Positions 1 through 8,876 of a stretch of 64,000 nt of DNA are shown one piece after another. The notes below the pieces were generated by a model. It was not told the DNA's origin, ran no database searches, and worked only from the letters and a program-made list of their open reading frames with translations. Position 1 is the stretch's first letter; each line of letters opens with the position of its first letter. The position numbers and the translations under genes are program-made. The DNA comes from Dialister hominis (GTDB lineage Bacteria; Bacillota; Negativicutes; Veillonellales; Dialisteraceae), in NCBI RefSeq assembly GCF_007164725.1, contig NZ_AP019697.1, positions 1,895,501-1,959,500 on the forward strand, written 5' to 3'.

Positions 1-171
1 GACAACCCGAACAGAAACTACGGCGGCGCGAAATTCTTCCTCGCCAAAGCAGCCTACGTTCCAATGAAAGGCCTCATCATCGAAGCCAACTACGGCTTCA
101 ACGCCCAGGACATGGGCGGCAAGAAGATGGACAACATGTTCCTCCTCAAAGCCACCGCCTATATTAAATAA
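1..171 (+). CDS. Porin/S-layer-type outer membrane protein, C-terminal 56 residues (5' end outside window)
   Basis: An open frame enters from the left edge and stops at a TAA at 169-171. The visible end alternates hydrophobic and polar residues (AAYVPMKGLIIEANYGF, then MFLLKATAYIK), as in the last beta strands of an outer membrane barrel. Veillonellaceae porins with an N-terminal SLH domain usually end this way; the SLH part would lie outside the window. A strong terminator follows directly. The family call comes from strand pattern and taxon context, not from a catalytic motif. Confidence 0.6.
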   Translation, partial: DNPNRNYGGAKFFLAKAAYVPMKGLIIEANYGFNAQDMGGKKMDNMFLLKATAYIK

Positions 172-182
172 GAAATAAAAAG

Positions 183-216
183 AAACCCCGGAAAGCCGAA
201 AGGCCCGGGGTTTTTG
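183..216 (+). terminator. Rho-independent terminator of the porin gene
   Basis: GC-rich hairpin (AACCCCGG paired with CCCGGGGTT) followed by a T run, 12 bp after the porin stop. Confidence 0.85.
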
Positions 217-231
217 ATTGTGATTTTTCAG

Positions 232-1056
232 AGAGCGGCACGAGGCCTCATGGTTTTCTATCGAACGTAGTTCGGTTTAAGGGTGTCAGAGCTCACCCCG
301 TAGGGGGAGCTGATTGCCTTTGACCTTGCTCTGGAAGAGAAGGTCGGGATAAGATTACGAAAGGTTTCAAATAAATAAGAGTCGAGCTCTTTCTTTTATT
401 CCTCGTGAAGCTGCCCCCGACGGAGGGAAGTGGCGCCGTTAGGCGACGAAAGGGGTGCAGTAAATAGGAAAGGACATCAGCGGTAGCACCACAAATGTCT
501 CATAAGTTAGTGTACGGGGCGGATGAGTTGCATTTCCCAGGACATGGGCCGGTTGTACGGTTTTATCATATTTTACGTTTCCCACGAGCGAAGCGAGGTC
601 GTGTGGTTTCGAATAAACACCGGACAACCTCGCTAGCGCTCGTGGAACTACACCCCTTTCTGCCGCATTCGCGGCGTCCTTCCCCGACGGGCAGGTCAAA
701 ACCTTCCGTACCGGCACTTAACGATATTATCACTATCATTTAAATACGAACCGTAAATGACAATCGTAAAATACTCATTCGATACTATCCGTCAGCAACG
801 AAGCGGAGGACTTTAATCTCCCCGTCGGGGGAGAATGGTCAGCCTATCTTTTTACTGTTGCTGACAAAAGGGGTGCAGTATTCATTGGTTTTTATAAAAA
901 GGTTCCATCGAGCCCCGCGAGGTTGTATGGTTTTATCTTCTTTCCCTCGCATCAGCGAGGTCGTATGGTTTTTCATAGCTGTATGGTTTTATCATATTTC
1001 TCCCACGCAAAACCCGCCGCAGTCCAATTCCTGCGGCGGGTTTCCTTACTATTTCC
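232..1056. repeat. Large cluster of dispersed palindromic repeats in a gene-free gap
   Basis: This gap of about 880 bp has no credible gene. It is built from short palindromic units that recur elsewhere in the window. A 27-bp unit around 431-457 (core GTGGCGCCGTTAGGCGACG) is found in inverted orientation at about 60629-60656. A 20-bp unit at 519-540 (GATGAGTTGCATTTCC core) recurs at 31020 and, inverted, at 52805. The phrase CCTTGCTCTGGAAGAGAAGG at 320-345 recurs at 17890. Short hairpins such as CCTCGCTAGCGCTCGTGG are also present. Confidence 0.75.
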
Positions 1057-1362
1057 TTATTTCAAGTTTGTCTTGAAGAATTCTGCAATCTTGGCGAATG
1101 GGATGACGTCCATATGATCGTAGAGGTCGGTGTGGACGGCGCCCGGGATGATGAGGAGTTCTTTGTTATTTCCTTTCATCTTCTTGTAGACGTCTTCGCT
1201 GAAGTAGCGGGAATGGGCTTTTTCTCCATGGATGAGGAGGACGGGTGTCTCGATTTCATCGGCGTAGATATTGATCGGCATGCCGGCGAAGTCCGGGAGG
1301 GAGCTCAGTGTCGCACCTGTGGTGGAGCCGAAGGATCTCGGGCTGTAGCCTCTCTTTGTCTG
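1057..1362 (-). pseudogene. Alpha/beta hydrolase, C-terminal fragment (3' half of gene split by the 9.7-kb insertion)
   Basis: Reading on the minus strand from the junction gives TKRGYSPRSFGSTTGATLSS, then a typical hydrolase end with PVLLIHGEKAHSRYFSED and a catalytic-His segment (PGAVHTDLYDH). It has no start codon or ribosome binding site of its own. The missing N-terminal part is at 11071-11886 in the same orientation; joining the two at a shared CTG restores the frame as ...HDFYQ-TKRGYSP... This is the distal piece of a DltE/YcjY-like hydrolase and is presumably not expressed. Confidence 0.9.
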
Positions 1363-1372
1363 TTACAGGCAA

Positions 1373-1789
1373 TTACGTTTCCCTGGCCTTGTGGGCGGCA
1401 GCGACGATATCCGCTGCTGTGAGGCCGTATTTCTTTAAGAGGTCGGCCGATGAGCCCGATTCGCCGAAGGTGTCCTGAATGCCGACGAATTCCTGGCGGA
1501 CAGGATAGCGGCGCACCAGCGTTTCAGCTACGGCCGAGCCCAGGCCGCCGATGACGGAGGCTTCTTCTGCCGTGACAAAGCAGCCTGTTTAGCGGGCTGC
1601 TTTGTCGATGAGGTCTGCATCGATGGGCTTCAGCGTAGGCATGTTGATGACCATGGCCTGAATCCCTTCTTGGGCCAGCGTGTCTGCTGCTGCCAAGGCT
1701 TCTGCCGTCATGCGGCCTGTGCCGATGAGGGCTACGTCTGAACCGTCACGGAGGATTTCCCCCGTGTTGATTGTGCCATCAGCCTTCAC
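1373..1789 (-). pseudogene. Transketolase C-terminal subunit, decayed (large internal deletion plus in-frame stop)
   Basis: The remaining sequence encodes the last third of the pyrimidine-binding subunit of a split transketolase (DGSDVALIGTGRMTAEALAA ... EEASVIGGLGSAVAE ... GIQDTFGESGSSADLLKKYG). Two lesions are visible. First, the first half of the subunit is missing: the end of the N-terminal subunit runs directly into the position of about residue 180. Second, a TAA at about 1588-1590 interrupts the frame between KAAR and TGCFVTAEE, where family members usually have Glu, so GAA to TAA is likely. The natural stop is at 1373-1375, only about 10 bp from the insertion edge. Confidence 0.85.
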
Positions 1790-2597
1790 CTCCCAGTTCC
1801 TTCAGTGCCGTTGCGGCATCCTTGGCATCTAAGGCTTTATTGTGCCATTCCTTGTTATTTTCCATAAAATCGACGCCCTTGCCCTTGACCGTTTCGGCAA
1901 TGATGACCGTCGGCTGGCCTTTGTGGGCCAGGGCTTCCTGCAAGGCGCTTTTGATTTGCGTAAAGTCGTAGCCGTTAATGGTAATCGTGTGCCAATGGAA
2001 ATCGCGGAATTTAGCGTCGATAGGCATGATGTTCATGACGTCTTCCGTCGTGCCGCCTAGCTGCAGCTTATTATGGTCGATGATGAGTGTCAGGTTATCG
2101 AGCTTGAAGTGGGCACTGGTCATAGCCGCTTCCCAGATAATGCCTTCTTCAATTTCTCCGTCGCCGCAGAGGACATACGTATGCCAAGCGGCATGGTCGA
2201 GACGGGCGCCGAGGGCCATGCCGTTACCGGCCGACAGGCCTTGGCCCAGAGAGCCTGTAGACATGTCGATGCCCGGCGTGCGGTTCATATCCGGTACGCC
2301 CTGGAGCATAGCACCGCACTGGCGCAATTGCCAAAGCTCTGCTTCCGGGAAAAAGCCCTGCAGCATAAGCGTGGCGTAGAGGGCCGGTGCGGCATGGCCC
2401 TTGGACAGGATGAGCCGGTCCCGGTCAGGCCAATGGGGCTTTTGGGGATCGACATGCATGAATTCGCCGTATAATACCTGCAGTATTTCGACGATAGACA
2501 GAGAACCACCGGGATGGCCGGCGCCTGCAGCAGCCAGCATCTTGACGACGTACGAGCGCACCTCGGCGGCCCTGTGCATCAGTTTTTCGTTAGTCAT
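1779..2597 (-). CDS. Transketolase, N-terminal (TPP-binding) subunit
   Basis: This is the diphosphate-binding half of a split transketolase (pentose phosphate pathway, transfer of C2 units). GHPGGSLSIVEIL near residue 28 and the TPP/metal motif GDGEIEEG followed by DHNKLQ are clear. At about 272 residues it has the usual length of the N-terminal subunit. The ATG at 2597 is chosen because AAGGAG lies about 9 bases upstream; the in-frame ATG at 2606 would abut that site. Its partner subunit immediately downstream is wrecked, so the enzyme is probably non-functional unless another copy supplies the second half. Confidence 0.88.
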   Translation of the reverse strand: MTNEKLMHRAAEVRSYVVKMLAAAGAGHPGGSLSIVEILQVLYGEFMHVDPQKPHWPDRDRLILSKGHAAPALYATLMLQGFFPEAELWQLRQCGAMLQGVPDMNRTPGIDMSTGSLGQGLSAGNGMALGARLDHAAWHTYVLCGDGEIEEGIIWEAAMTSAHFKLDNLTLIIDHNKLQLGGTTEDVMNIMPIDAKFRDFHWHTITINGYDFTQIKSALQEALAHKGQPTVIIAETVKGKGVDFMENNKEWHNKALDAKDAATALKELGGEG

Positions 2598-2729
2598 ACG
2601 ATTCATCTCCTTATGAAAACAAAATCATATATAGCATACGTACAGCATAGACCTTTTTGGCCCTGCCGTAAAGTGTCGGCACGCCGGGATCGGCAGTGTT
2701 AAACAAACTATAACTTCCTGGGAAACTGC

Positions 2730-2758
2730 TTGACAATATGGGCCGTTTAGCCTATTAT
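2730..2758 (+). promoter_or_regulatory. Sigma-A type promoter for ktrBA
   Basis: TTGACA at 2730-2735 and TATTAT at 2753-2758 with a 17-bp spacer, about 75 bp before the ktrB start. Confidence 0.75.
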
Positions 2759-2834
2759 ATGCGGATGATATATGGCGCCGCACGACGGTGCCGGAAAGTT
2801 TCAATATCCCTTTCTTTGGGGCAGGAGGAAATAT

Positions 2835-4166
2835 ATGGATGTACTGAAATACGGGCGGTCCCTGTCGCCGGCGCAGATCATCGTGTACAGCTTTGCGCTC
2901 TTTATCCTGGCCGGGACGGCCCTGCTTATGCTGCCTGCAGCCACTGTCGATGGCGCCGGTGCGACCTTTACGGATGCCCTCTTTACGATCGTTTCCGCCG
3001 TCTGCGTAACGGGCCTTTCCGTACAGGATACGGGGACCTACTGGACCTTCTTCGGCCAGGCGGTCATTCTTTTTGCCATTCAGGTCGGCGGCCTGGGCGT
3101 CGTCACGGCGGCCATTTCCCTGACCGTCTTTTCAGGCCGTAAGATCGGCCTCATGCAGCGCAATACCATGCAGGAAGCACTGGCGGCGCCACAGCTCAAG
3201 GGCATCGTCCAGCTGGTGCTCTTCATCCTGAAGTATGTCGCCATCATTGAGCTCGTAGGCACACTGCTTTTGTATACGGTCTTTGCGCCGCAATACGGCT
3301 GGGTCACCGGCTGGTGGTATGCTATGTTCCACGCCATTTCGGCCTTTTGTAATGCCGGCTTTGATATTATGGGACCGGCTGGCGGCGGCTCCCTTACGAC
3401 GTATGAATTCAACCCTGTCGTCAACACGGTCATCATGCTGCTCATCATCATCGGCGGCCTGGGCTTTATGACCTGGGCCGATGTGCGTACCCACGGCTTC
3501 CACATCCGGGCGTACCGCCTGCAGTCCAAGATCATCCTGATCATGACGGCTGTGCTCATCATCGTGCCGACGCTCATCTTTTACGCTACGGAATTTGGCC
3601 AGAACCACGATACGATGTACCTCTTCCCGGCCATGTTCCAGGCCGTGACGACGCGTACAGCCGGCTTTAACAGCGTCGATCTCATGACCCTTTCCGAATC
3701 CAACCGGGCTATCCTGATCCTGCTCATGCTCGTCGGCGGGGCGCCGGGCTCGACGGCCGGCGGCATTAAGACGACGACGGCCTTTGCCCTCTTGGCATCG
3801 GTGTGGGCCATGATGCGGCGCAGCTCCGATATTTCCTGCTTTGGCCGGCGTATTTCCGAGGATACACTGCACAAGGCAACGGTGCTCTTCATGATGTATC
3901 TCCTCTTGATCATCTTCAGCACCATCTTCATTTCCGCCTTGGATGATTTTTCCATCCTCGATTCGTGTTTTGAAACGGTTTCGGCTATTGCGACAGTAGG
4001 CCTTTCTATCGGCATTACAGATCAGCTGAGCACGCTCTCTAAGTATATTCTGATCTTCCTTATGTTCTTTGGCCGTGTCGGTGCCTTGACCTTTGTCTTT
4101 GCCGTTCACTCCAAGTTTGACGGCACGCGCAGCCATTACGTCAAGGAAGACGTCGTTATCGGTTAA
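2835..4166 (+). CDS. ktrB: Potassium uptake channel subunit KtrB (TrkH/KtrB family)
   Basis: Integral membrane protein of about 443 residues that conducts K+ with the cytosolic KtrA ring encoded 17 bp downstream. It shows the repeated helix-pore-helix design of the family, with filter-like segments around TIVSAVCVTGLS, AISAFCNAGFD, TTRTAGFNSVD and SAIATVGLS, and a glycine-rich GGAPGSTAGGIKTTT stretch. The ATG at 2835 follows GGAGG at good spacing. The longer frame starting at 2772 has no such site. The gene is intact, unlike several neighbours in the inserted block. Confidence 0.92.
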   Translation: MDVLKYGRSLSPAQIIVYSFALFILAGTALLMLPAATVDGAGATFTDALFTIVSAVCVTGLSVQDTGTYWTFFGQAVILFAIQVGGLGVVTAAISLTVFSGRKIGLMQRNTMQEALAAPQLKGIVQLVLFILKYVAIIELVGTLLLYTVFAPQYGWVTGWWYAMFHAISAFCNAGFDIMGPAGGGSLTTYEFNPVVNTVIMLLIIIGGLGFMTWADVRTHGFHIRAYRLQSKIILIMTAVLIIVPTLIFYATEFGQNHDTMYLFPAMFQAVTTRTAGFNSVDLMTLSESNRAILILLMLVGGAPGSTAGGIKTTTAFALLASVWAMMRRSSDISCFGRRISEDTLHKATVLFMMYLLLIIFSTIFISALDDFSILDSCFETVSAIATVGLSIGITDQLSTLSKYILIFLMFFGRVGALTFVFAVHSKFDGTRSHYVKEDVVIG

Positions 4167-4183
4167 GAAAGAAGGACAACCAC

Positions 4184-4825
4184 GTGAAATCTATTTTAAT
4201 CATCGGCTTAGGCCGTTTTGGCAGCCATATTTGCATGATTCTCCATGACATGGGTCATGAAATCCTCGTCGTCGACACGTCAGAAGAACGGGTACAGAAA
4301 ATGCTGCCCTATGCGACGAACGGCCTCGTTGCGGACAGTACGGACAAAAGCTTCCTCGAATCTCTGGGGATTCCTAATTTTGATATTTGCCTGGTGACCA
4401 TCGGTGATGATTTCCAGAGCTCTATGGAAACGGCGGCACTCCTCAAGGACTTGGGCGCTAAGCTCGTCGTATCCCGTGCCTCCCGGGGGATTCATGAAAA
4501 ACTCTTGCGCCGCTGCGGTGCTGACGTCACGGTCTACCCGGAAAAGCAGACGGCCTTTCTGACAGCCCTGCGCTACGGCTCGGATTCCCTCTTTGAATAC
4601 TTCATCATCAGCAAGGATTACGCCGTTTGTGAAGTGGCTATTCCCCAGGCCTGGATCGGCAAGACCGTTGGTGATCTGAATATCCGCAAAAACTACCATA
4701 TCAATATCCTGGCCCTCAAGAAAGGCGAAGAGCTTACGGCTGAAATCACGCCGCAGACGGTCTTTACGGAAGATCACACGATTCTCATCTTGGGTAAAAA
4801 GGAAACACTCGAACAATTCTATTGA
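4184..4825 (+). CDS. ktrA: Potassium uptake regulatory subunit KtrA (RCK domain)
   Basis: Cytosolic gating subunit of about 213 residues with an N-terminal Rossmann nucleotide-binding (RCK_N) domain (IIGLGRFGSHIC at residue 5, acidic VDTSEER after strand 2) and a C-terminal RCK_C domain from about residue 140. The start is GTG at 4184 with AGAAGGA upstream. It is the second gene of the ktrBA operon and is followed by a terminator. Confidence 0.92.
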   Translation: MKSILIIGLGRFGSHICMILHDMGHEILVVDTSEERVQKMLPYATNGLVADSTDKSFLESLGIPNFDICLVTIGDDFQSSMETAALLKDLGAKLVVSRASRGIHEKLLRRCGADVTVYPEKQTAFLTALRYGSDSLFEYFIISKDYAVCEVAIPQAWIGKTVGDLNIRKNYHINILALKKGEELTAEITPQTVFTEDHTILILGKKETLEQFY

Positions 4826-4840
4826 GCTTAGCATATAGGA

Positions 4841-4875
4841 AAAGACCTGCATAACGCGCTATGCAGGTCTTTTTG
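4841..4875 (+). terminator. Terminator after ktrBA
   Basis: Perfect hairpin AGACCTGCATA/TATGCAGGTCT with a T run. Confidence 0.9.
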
Positions 4876-5009
4876 TAAGAAATTCTCAATATCGTTGTAA
4901 TAACAACAGATTCATTTTTCTCCCTATCGTATACTACAGCCATAAGGATGAAGCAGTCCTAACAAGCTAGATAAAATACCAACCGGAAACGGTGAAGGGA
5001 GCGATATAT

Positions 5010-5696
5010 ATGAGCTTTATCGATTGGCAGGATAAAATTAAGGATTTTAAAAAAGTAGACGTACGGGGCATTCAGGGAAACTTCTTTCCCGGACTGAAAC
5101 AGCAGGCAGCCAAGCTGCCCGTTGGCGCCGGCCTGGAAGTGGTCCAAAACTTTGACCCCATTCCCTTGTACGAAGTTATGCAGGAATTAGGCTTTGAATA
5201 TCATACGGAACAGACCGGTGATGCTGAATTTCATGCGTACTTCTATAAGACGACGGCTAGCAGTGATCCCGGTGACATTCCCATGCGCCCGGCCGCACTG
5301 ACCAACATGCCCCTCATCGATGATGAACTGGGCAAGCTGTCCGTCTCCTTCTGGGATCTCACCTGGAATGATTCGAAACGCTTTTTGCCCTATGAATTCC
5401 GTCTCCTCTTGTCCCCGACCAATGCCGTCGGTGCCGGCCGCATGCGTCAGGCTACGCAAGAATTGGTCAAAGCCTATATCCACGGCTTGCCGTCAGCTGC
5501 CCTGGACGACGTCTTTGAACTCTTGGCGTGGAACCAGAGGATCGGCTTCTTCAGTTCTGAAATCGGTCCGTCCACCCTGTTCCAGGCTTATAAGACCGTA
5601 AGAAACCTGGAAAAACAGGGGAAGAGCCGGGCAGAAATCGGCGCTGTCCTGAAGGAAAAATTCGGCGAAAAGAATCCCGACATAAAAGTGCAGTAA
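5010..5696 (+). CDS. DUF2249 domain protein with second uncharacterised domain
   Basis: Protein of about 228 residues. Residues 10-70 (VRGIQGNFFPGLKQQA, LEVVQNFDPIPLYEVM, FEYHTEQTGDAEFHAYFYK) match the style of the DUF2249/SirA-like fold found near redox and nitrosative-stress genes. The second half (about 90-228) looks alpha-helical and may be related to AhpD/carboxymuconolactone decarboxylase-like proteins, but no CxxC pair is seen. ATG at 5010 is preferred (AAGGGAG upstream) over the GTG at 4992. It lies directly before the flavodiiron gene, suggesting a link to O2/NO handling. Confidence 0.7.
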   Translation: MSFIDWQDKIKDFKKVDVRGIQGNFFPGLKQQAAKLPVGAGLEVVQNFDPIPLYEVMQELGFEYHTEQTGDAEFHAYFYKTTASSDPGDIPMRPAALTNMPLIDDELGKLSVSFWDLTWNDSKRFLPYEFRLLLSPTNAVGAGRMRQATQELVKAYIHGLPSAALDDVFELLAWNQRIGFFSSEIGPSTLFQAYKTVRNLEKQGKSRAEIGAVLKEKFGEKNPDIKVQ

Positions 5697-5778
5697 CAAC
5701 GTATTCTAGATAAAATGCGTGAGATAGTGTATACTAAACAATAAGTATAACTATTGGAATTTCAAAGAGGCAAGTGTT

Positions 5779-6965
5779 ATGAGAAAACATGTAAAAGGTA
5801 ATGTCAGCTGGATTGGCTATGTCGATTGGGAACTGGAAAGCTTCCACGGCGATGATTATTCGATTTACAACGGCTCCAGCCAGAACGCCTATCTGATTGA
5901 AGAAGAAAAGACGGTCCTCGTCGATACGATCTGGGTTCCCCATCGTTTCGACTTTATCGAAAACCTGAAAAAGGAAATCGATCTGCACAAGATCGACTAC
6001 ATCATTGCCAACCACGGCGAATGCGACCATTCCGGCGCCTTGACGACGCTCATGGAAGAAATTCCTGATACGCCTATTTATTGCACGGCCAACGCTGTCC
6101 GCAGCATTGAAGGCCAGTACGGCAAACGGGGCTGGAATTTCCACGTCGTCAAAACCGGCGACAGCCTCGACATCGGCAATGGCAAAAAGCTTATTTTCGT
6201 AGAAATGCGTATGCTCCATTGGCCTGATTCCATGGCAACGTACATGACCGGCGACAACATCCTCTTCTCTATGGATGCCTTCGGCCAGCACTATGCCGTA
6301 GAAGAACTGTTCAACGACAAAGCCGACCAGTGTCTCCTGAACCGCGAAGCCATGAAATACTTCGCCAACATCCTCAACCCCTTTGCCCCCATTTTGACAA
6401 AGAAACTCGAAGAAATCGGCAAACTCAACCTGCCCATCGGAATGATCGCTCCGTCCCACGGTGCTATTTGGCGCACCGATCCCTTGCAGATCGTCGAAAA
6501 TACGCCCAGTGGGCTGATGCCTACCAGGAAAACCAGGTTACCATTGCCTACGATACCATGTGGAACGGCACAGAATCCATTGCCCACAAGATCGCTTCGG
6601 AAATCCATGCCCAGAGCCCGGATACAGTCGTCAAGGTCTTCAATATCGCCAAGTCCGATAAGAATGAAGTCATGACGGAAGTATTTAAATCCAAGGCCAT
6701 TGCCGTCGGTTCGCCGACCGTCGGCTGCAGCATCCTTTCCAGTGTTGCCGGCTGGCTGGAATTCCTGAAACAGCTGAAGTTTAAGAATAAGAGAGCCGCT
6801 GCCTTCGGCTGCTATGGCTGGAGCGGTGAATCCGTCAAAATTCTCCAGGCTAAATTGAAAGAAGCTGGCTTTGACGTCATTGACGACAATATCCGGTCCC
6901 AGTGGAATCCGGAAGAAAGCGATTACGCCGCTGTACCGGAACTGGTAAAACACCTCTTAGGTTAA
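5779..6965 (+). pseudogene. Flavodiiron protein (A-type flavoprotein), frameshifted
   Basis: Reduces O2 or NO in anaerobes. The N-terminal metallo-beta-lactamase-type diiron domain carries the HGECDHSGA ligand motif near residue 79 and [15 protein letters not shown]. The C-terminal flavodoxin domain begins at [16 protein letters not shown]. The two are in different frames: at 6497-6500 the sequence has four As where five would give the expected [12 protein letters not shown], so one base is missing. As written, the product loses its flavodoxin domain. The homopolymer position means a sequencing slip cannot be excluded. Confidence 0.88.
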
Positions 6966-6992
6966 CACCCATACCTCCTCTCACGTAGTGTC

Positions 6993-7036
6993 AGGGCACG
7001 GTCGTGCCGGGTTATCCCGGCGCGGCCGTGCTTTTT
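6993..7036 (+). terminator. Terminator after the flavodiiron gene, between convergent genes
   Basis: Long GC hairpin (GCACGG...GTGCCGGG ttat CCCGGC...CCGTGC) followed by seven Ts. Confidence 0.88.
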
Positions 7037-7039
7037 TTG

Positions 7040-7884
7040 TCAGCCTAAGATGATGTTGTCGATAAGGCGCGTCTTGCCAATGCGTACGGCCAGGGCAAGG
7101 AGGCTCTTTTCATCGACCGTTTCGATTGCTTCAAGGGCCGGGAAAGAAAAGAGATCTACGTAGTCGATAGCGGCTAGCGGTTCCCCTGCGATTTCTTTCG
7201 TGACCAGCGCCTTCAGGACGGCTGCGTTGCGTTCGCCCTTTTCATAGGCGTCCTTTGCCAGGCGCAGGCTGCGCGACAAGACGAGAGCTGCCGTCTTTTC
7301 CTCCGGCGACAGATAGACGTTGCGCGAGCTGCGGGCCAGGCCGCTTTCTTCCCGCACGATGGGGACCATGTTGATATGAACCGGCAAGTTCATATCCTGG
7401 ACAAAGCGGCAGACAACGACGACCTGCTGGGCATCCTTTTGTCCGAAAAAGGCTTCGTCTGCCTGGGTAATGTTAAAGAGCTTCGTTACGACTGTGGCGA
7501 CACCGCGGAAGTGGATAGGCCGCTGGGCACCACAGAGCTTGTGTGTGATATCGCCGTCGACGTTGACGTACGTACAAAAGCCCTGGGGATACATGTCTGC
7601 CGCTTGCGGATGAAAGACGGCATCGACGCCGACGCTTTCGAGCTTCCGGCAGTCTTCTTCAAAACGGCGTGGATAGGCGTCAAAATCTTCATTGGGGCCG
7701 AACTGGGTTGGGTTGACGAAGACCGATGCGATGACGAAATCCGTCGCTTCTTTTGCCGCCCGCATCAGCGTCAGATGGCCTTCATGTAAGGCTCCCATCG
7801 TGGGTCCAGGCCGATCCGGCGGCCTTCCTGCTTCAGGCGCAGGGCAAATTCCTGCATTTCTTTGACTGTGCGAAAAATCTTCAA
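7040..7884 (-). pseudogene. panC: Pantothenate synthetase, frameshifted near the N-terminus
   Basis: Joins pantoate and beta-alanine in vitamin B5 synthesis. The family signature TMGALHEGHLTLMR, the ATP-site segments FGQKDAQQ and VPIVREESGLARSSRNVYLS are all present. The first 28 codons lie in another frame: a TTG at 7884 with AAGGAG upstream starts LKIFRTVKEMQEFALRLKQE, and one base appears to be missing near 7804 (expected GGTACCC, seen GGACCC) before the ATP-binding PTMGALHEGH. The C-terminal 250 residues are undamaged. No panB or panD is nearby. Confidence 0.87.
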
Positions 7885-7941
7885 GGTTCATACACTCCTT
7901 TTGATGGTTTTGGGGCAAAAGAGTATAAAAAAAGGGTTATA

Positions 7942-8260
7942 GGACAAAACGTGTTGGTAAAAATTTATATTATGCTTGTATTAAGGGCAGAATACAGGGC
8001 ATACTGGAATACGCCCGAGTTGCACTGTAATCCATCTCATTACAATTAGCTGGAAGCGTAAAAGGCCCATATTCTCAGCACTTCCAGGTTTGTGTTCAAA
8101 TGCGCACTTTTCCGCATCAGCAGCAGATAAAGACACAATAAGGGCATCTATTTTTCATAACGATAATCTTTCCAGAAGATTATTCACACTGAAAAGATAA
8201 AATCCCATTTTAGCCTGTATTTATCAGGGGTTTGAGGCTTTTTACCAACACGTTTTGTCC
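7942..8260. mobile_element. MITE-like element with perfect 22-bp terminal inverted repeats
   Basis: The 22 bases at 7942-7963 (beginning GGACAAAACGTGTTGG) are the exact reverse complement of 8239-8260. The inverted repeat continues imperfectly outwards (AAAGGGT / ACCCTTT). The 275-bp interior has no coding frame but includes a hairpin (ATAATCT...AGATTAT). No transposase is encoded, so this would be a non-autonomous element. It lies between panC and its possible upstream region. Confidence 0.75.
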
Positions 8261-8261
8261 A

Positions 8262-8362
8262 CCCTTTAAGAATTACTGAAAGTCTTAAAATGCCGATGGA
8301 GCCCGATAAACGCGGGGCTCATCGACTATAAAAACAACACGAAATGTCCTATAAGCCTAAAA
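8262..8362 (-). repeat. Dispersed repeat arm, second copy at 60445-60541
   Basis: On the minus strand this reads TAGGCTTATAGGACATTTCG followed by a stem-loop and a TTTTAAGA-type end; the same about 95-bp arrangement with compensatory-looking stem changes is found at 60445-60541 on the plus strand. Its outer end (ATAGGACA...CGTGTTG) resembles the outer end of the adjoining 7942-8260 element, so the two may be ends of one composite element. Confidence 0.7.
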
Positions 8363-8585
8363 AAAGCACCCTTCAGCGCAGACTGAAAGGTGCATGGGAC
8401 ATGCAGACGTCAATACGCGCAACTCTTGCTCCTTTTTTGGCGTAAAAGGGCGCAAAAAGAGCGCGGTCTTTGATGAGTATCCTTTCTGTCTCGGTCTAAA
8501 AAGATCCAAGCAGCTGACAATCCATCCATTCAAAATATAAAACCGAAAAGTATAACTCACGTAACGTGATGCTATCTTTTGCCTC
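8359..8585 (-). ncRNA. Candidate small RNA or leader RNA, minus strand
   Basis: A good minus-strand promoter (TTGCTA complement at 8615-8620, TATGAT complement at 8592-8597, 17-bp spacer) faces a strong minus-strand terminator (GCACC.TTCAG stem at 8366-8393 followed by seven Ts at 8359-8365). Nothing between them looks coding. The about 227-nt transcript could be a free-standing small RNA, or a former leader of panC separated from it by the MITE. No known riboswitch consensus was recognised. Confidence 0.45.
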
Positions 8586-8794
8586 GGCCGTATCATATCA
8601 CACTTATTCTGTTTTAGCAACAAGTGATTGAAATTTTCCGTTTCTTATACAGCTTGCAGAAATATTCTGTCAAAGGGGAGGGAAGCTGCCTGCAGGGAAA
8701 AAGGCACAATGGGCACCTTAATGAGGAAAATTTTTTTTCGGCGCCCTTATATGATTAGATTATATACACGTGAAAATTATCACTAATAACCCTC

Positions 8795-8823
8795 TTGTCA
8801 GGGTCAGTCTGTCTGTGTATAAT
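8795..8823 (+). promoter_or_regulatory. Promoter of the amino acid permease
   Basis: TTGTCA at 8795-8800, 17-bp spacer, TATAAT at 8818-8823; leader of about 45 bases before the ATG. Confidence 0.8.
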
Positions 8824-8876
8824 GGACGCGACATGCTGACATCCAACCAATAGTTCCCACGGGAGGAAATACGCCG

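Noticed and set aside
439-743. Short open frames on both strands near the left end
   Set aside because: They consist entirely of dispersed palindromic repeats.
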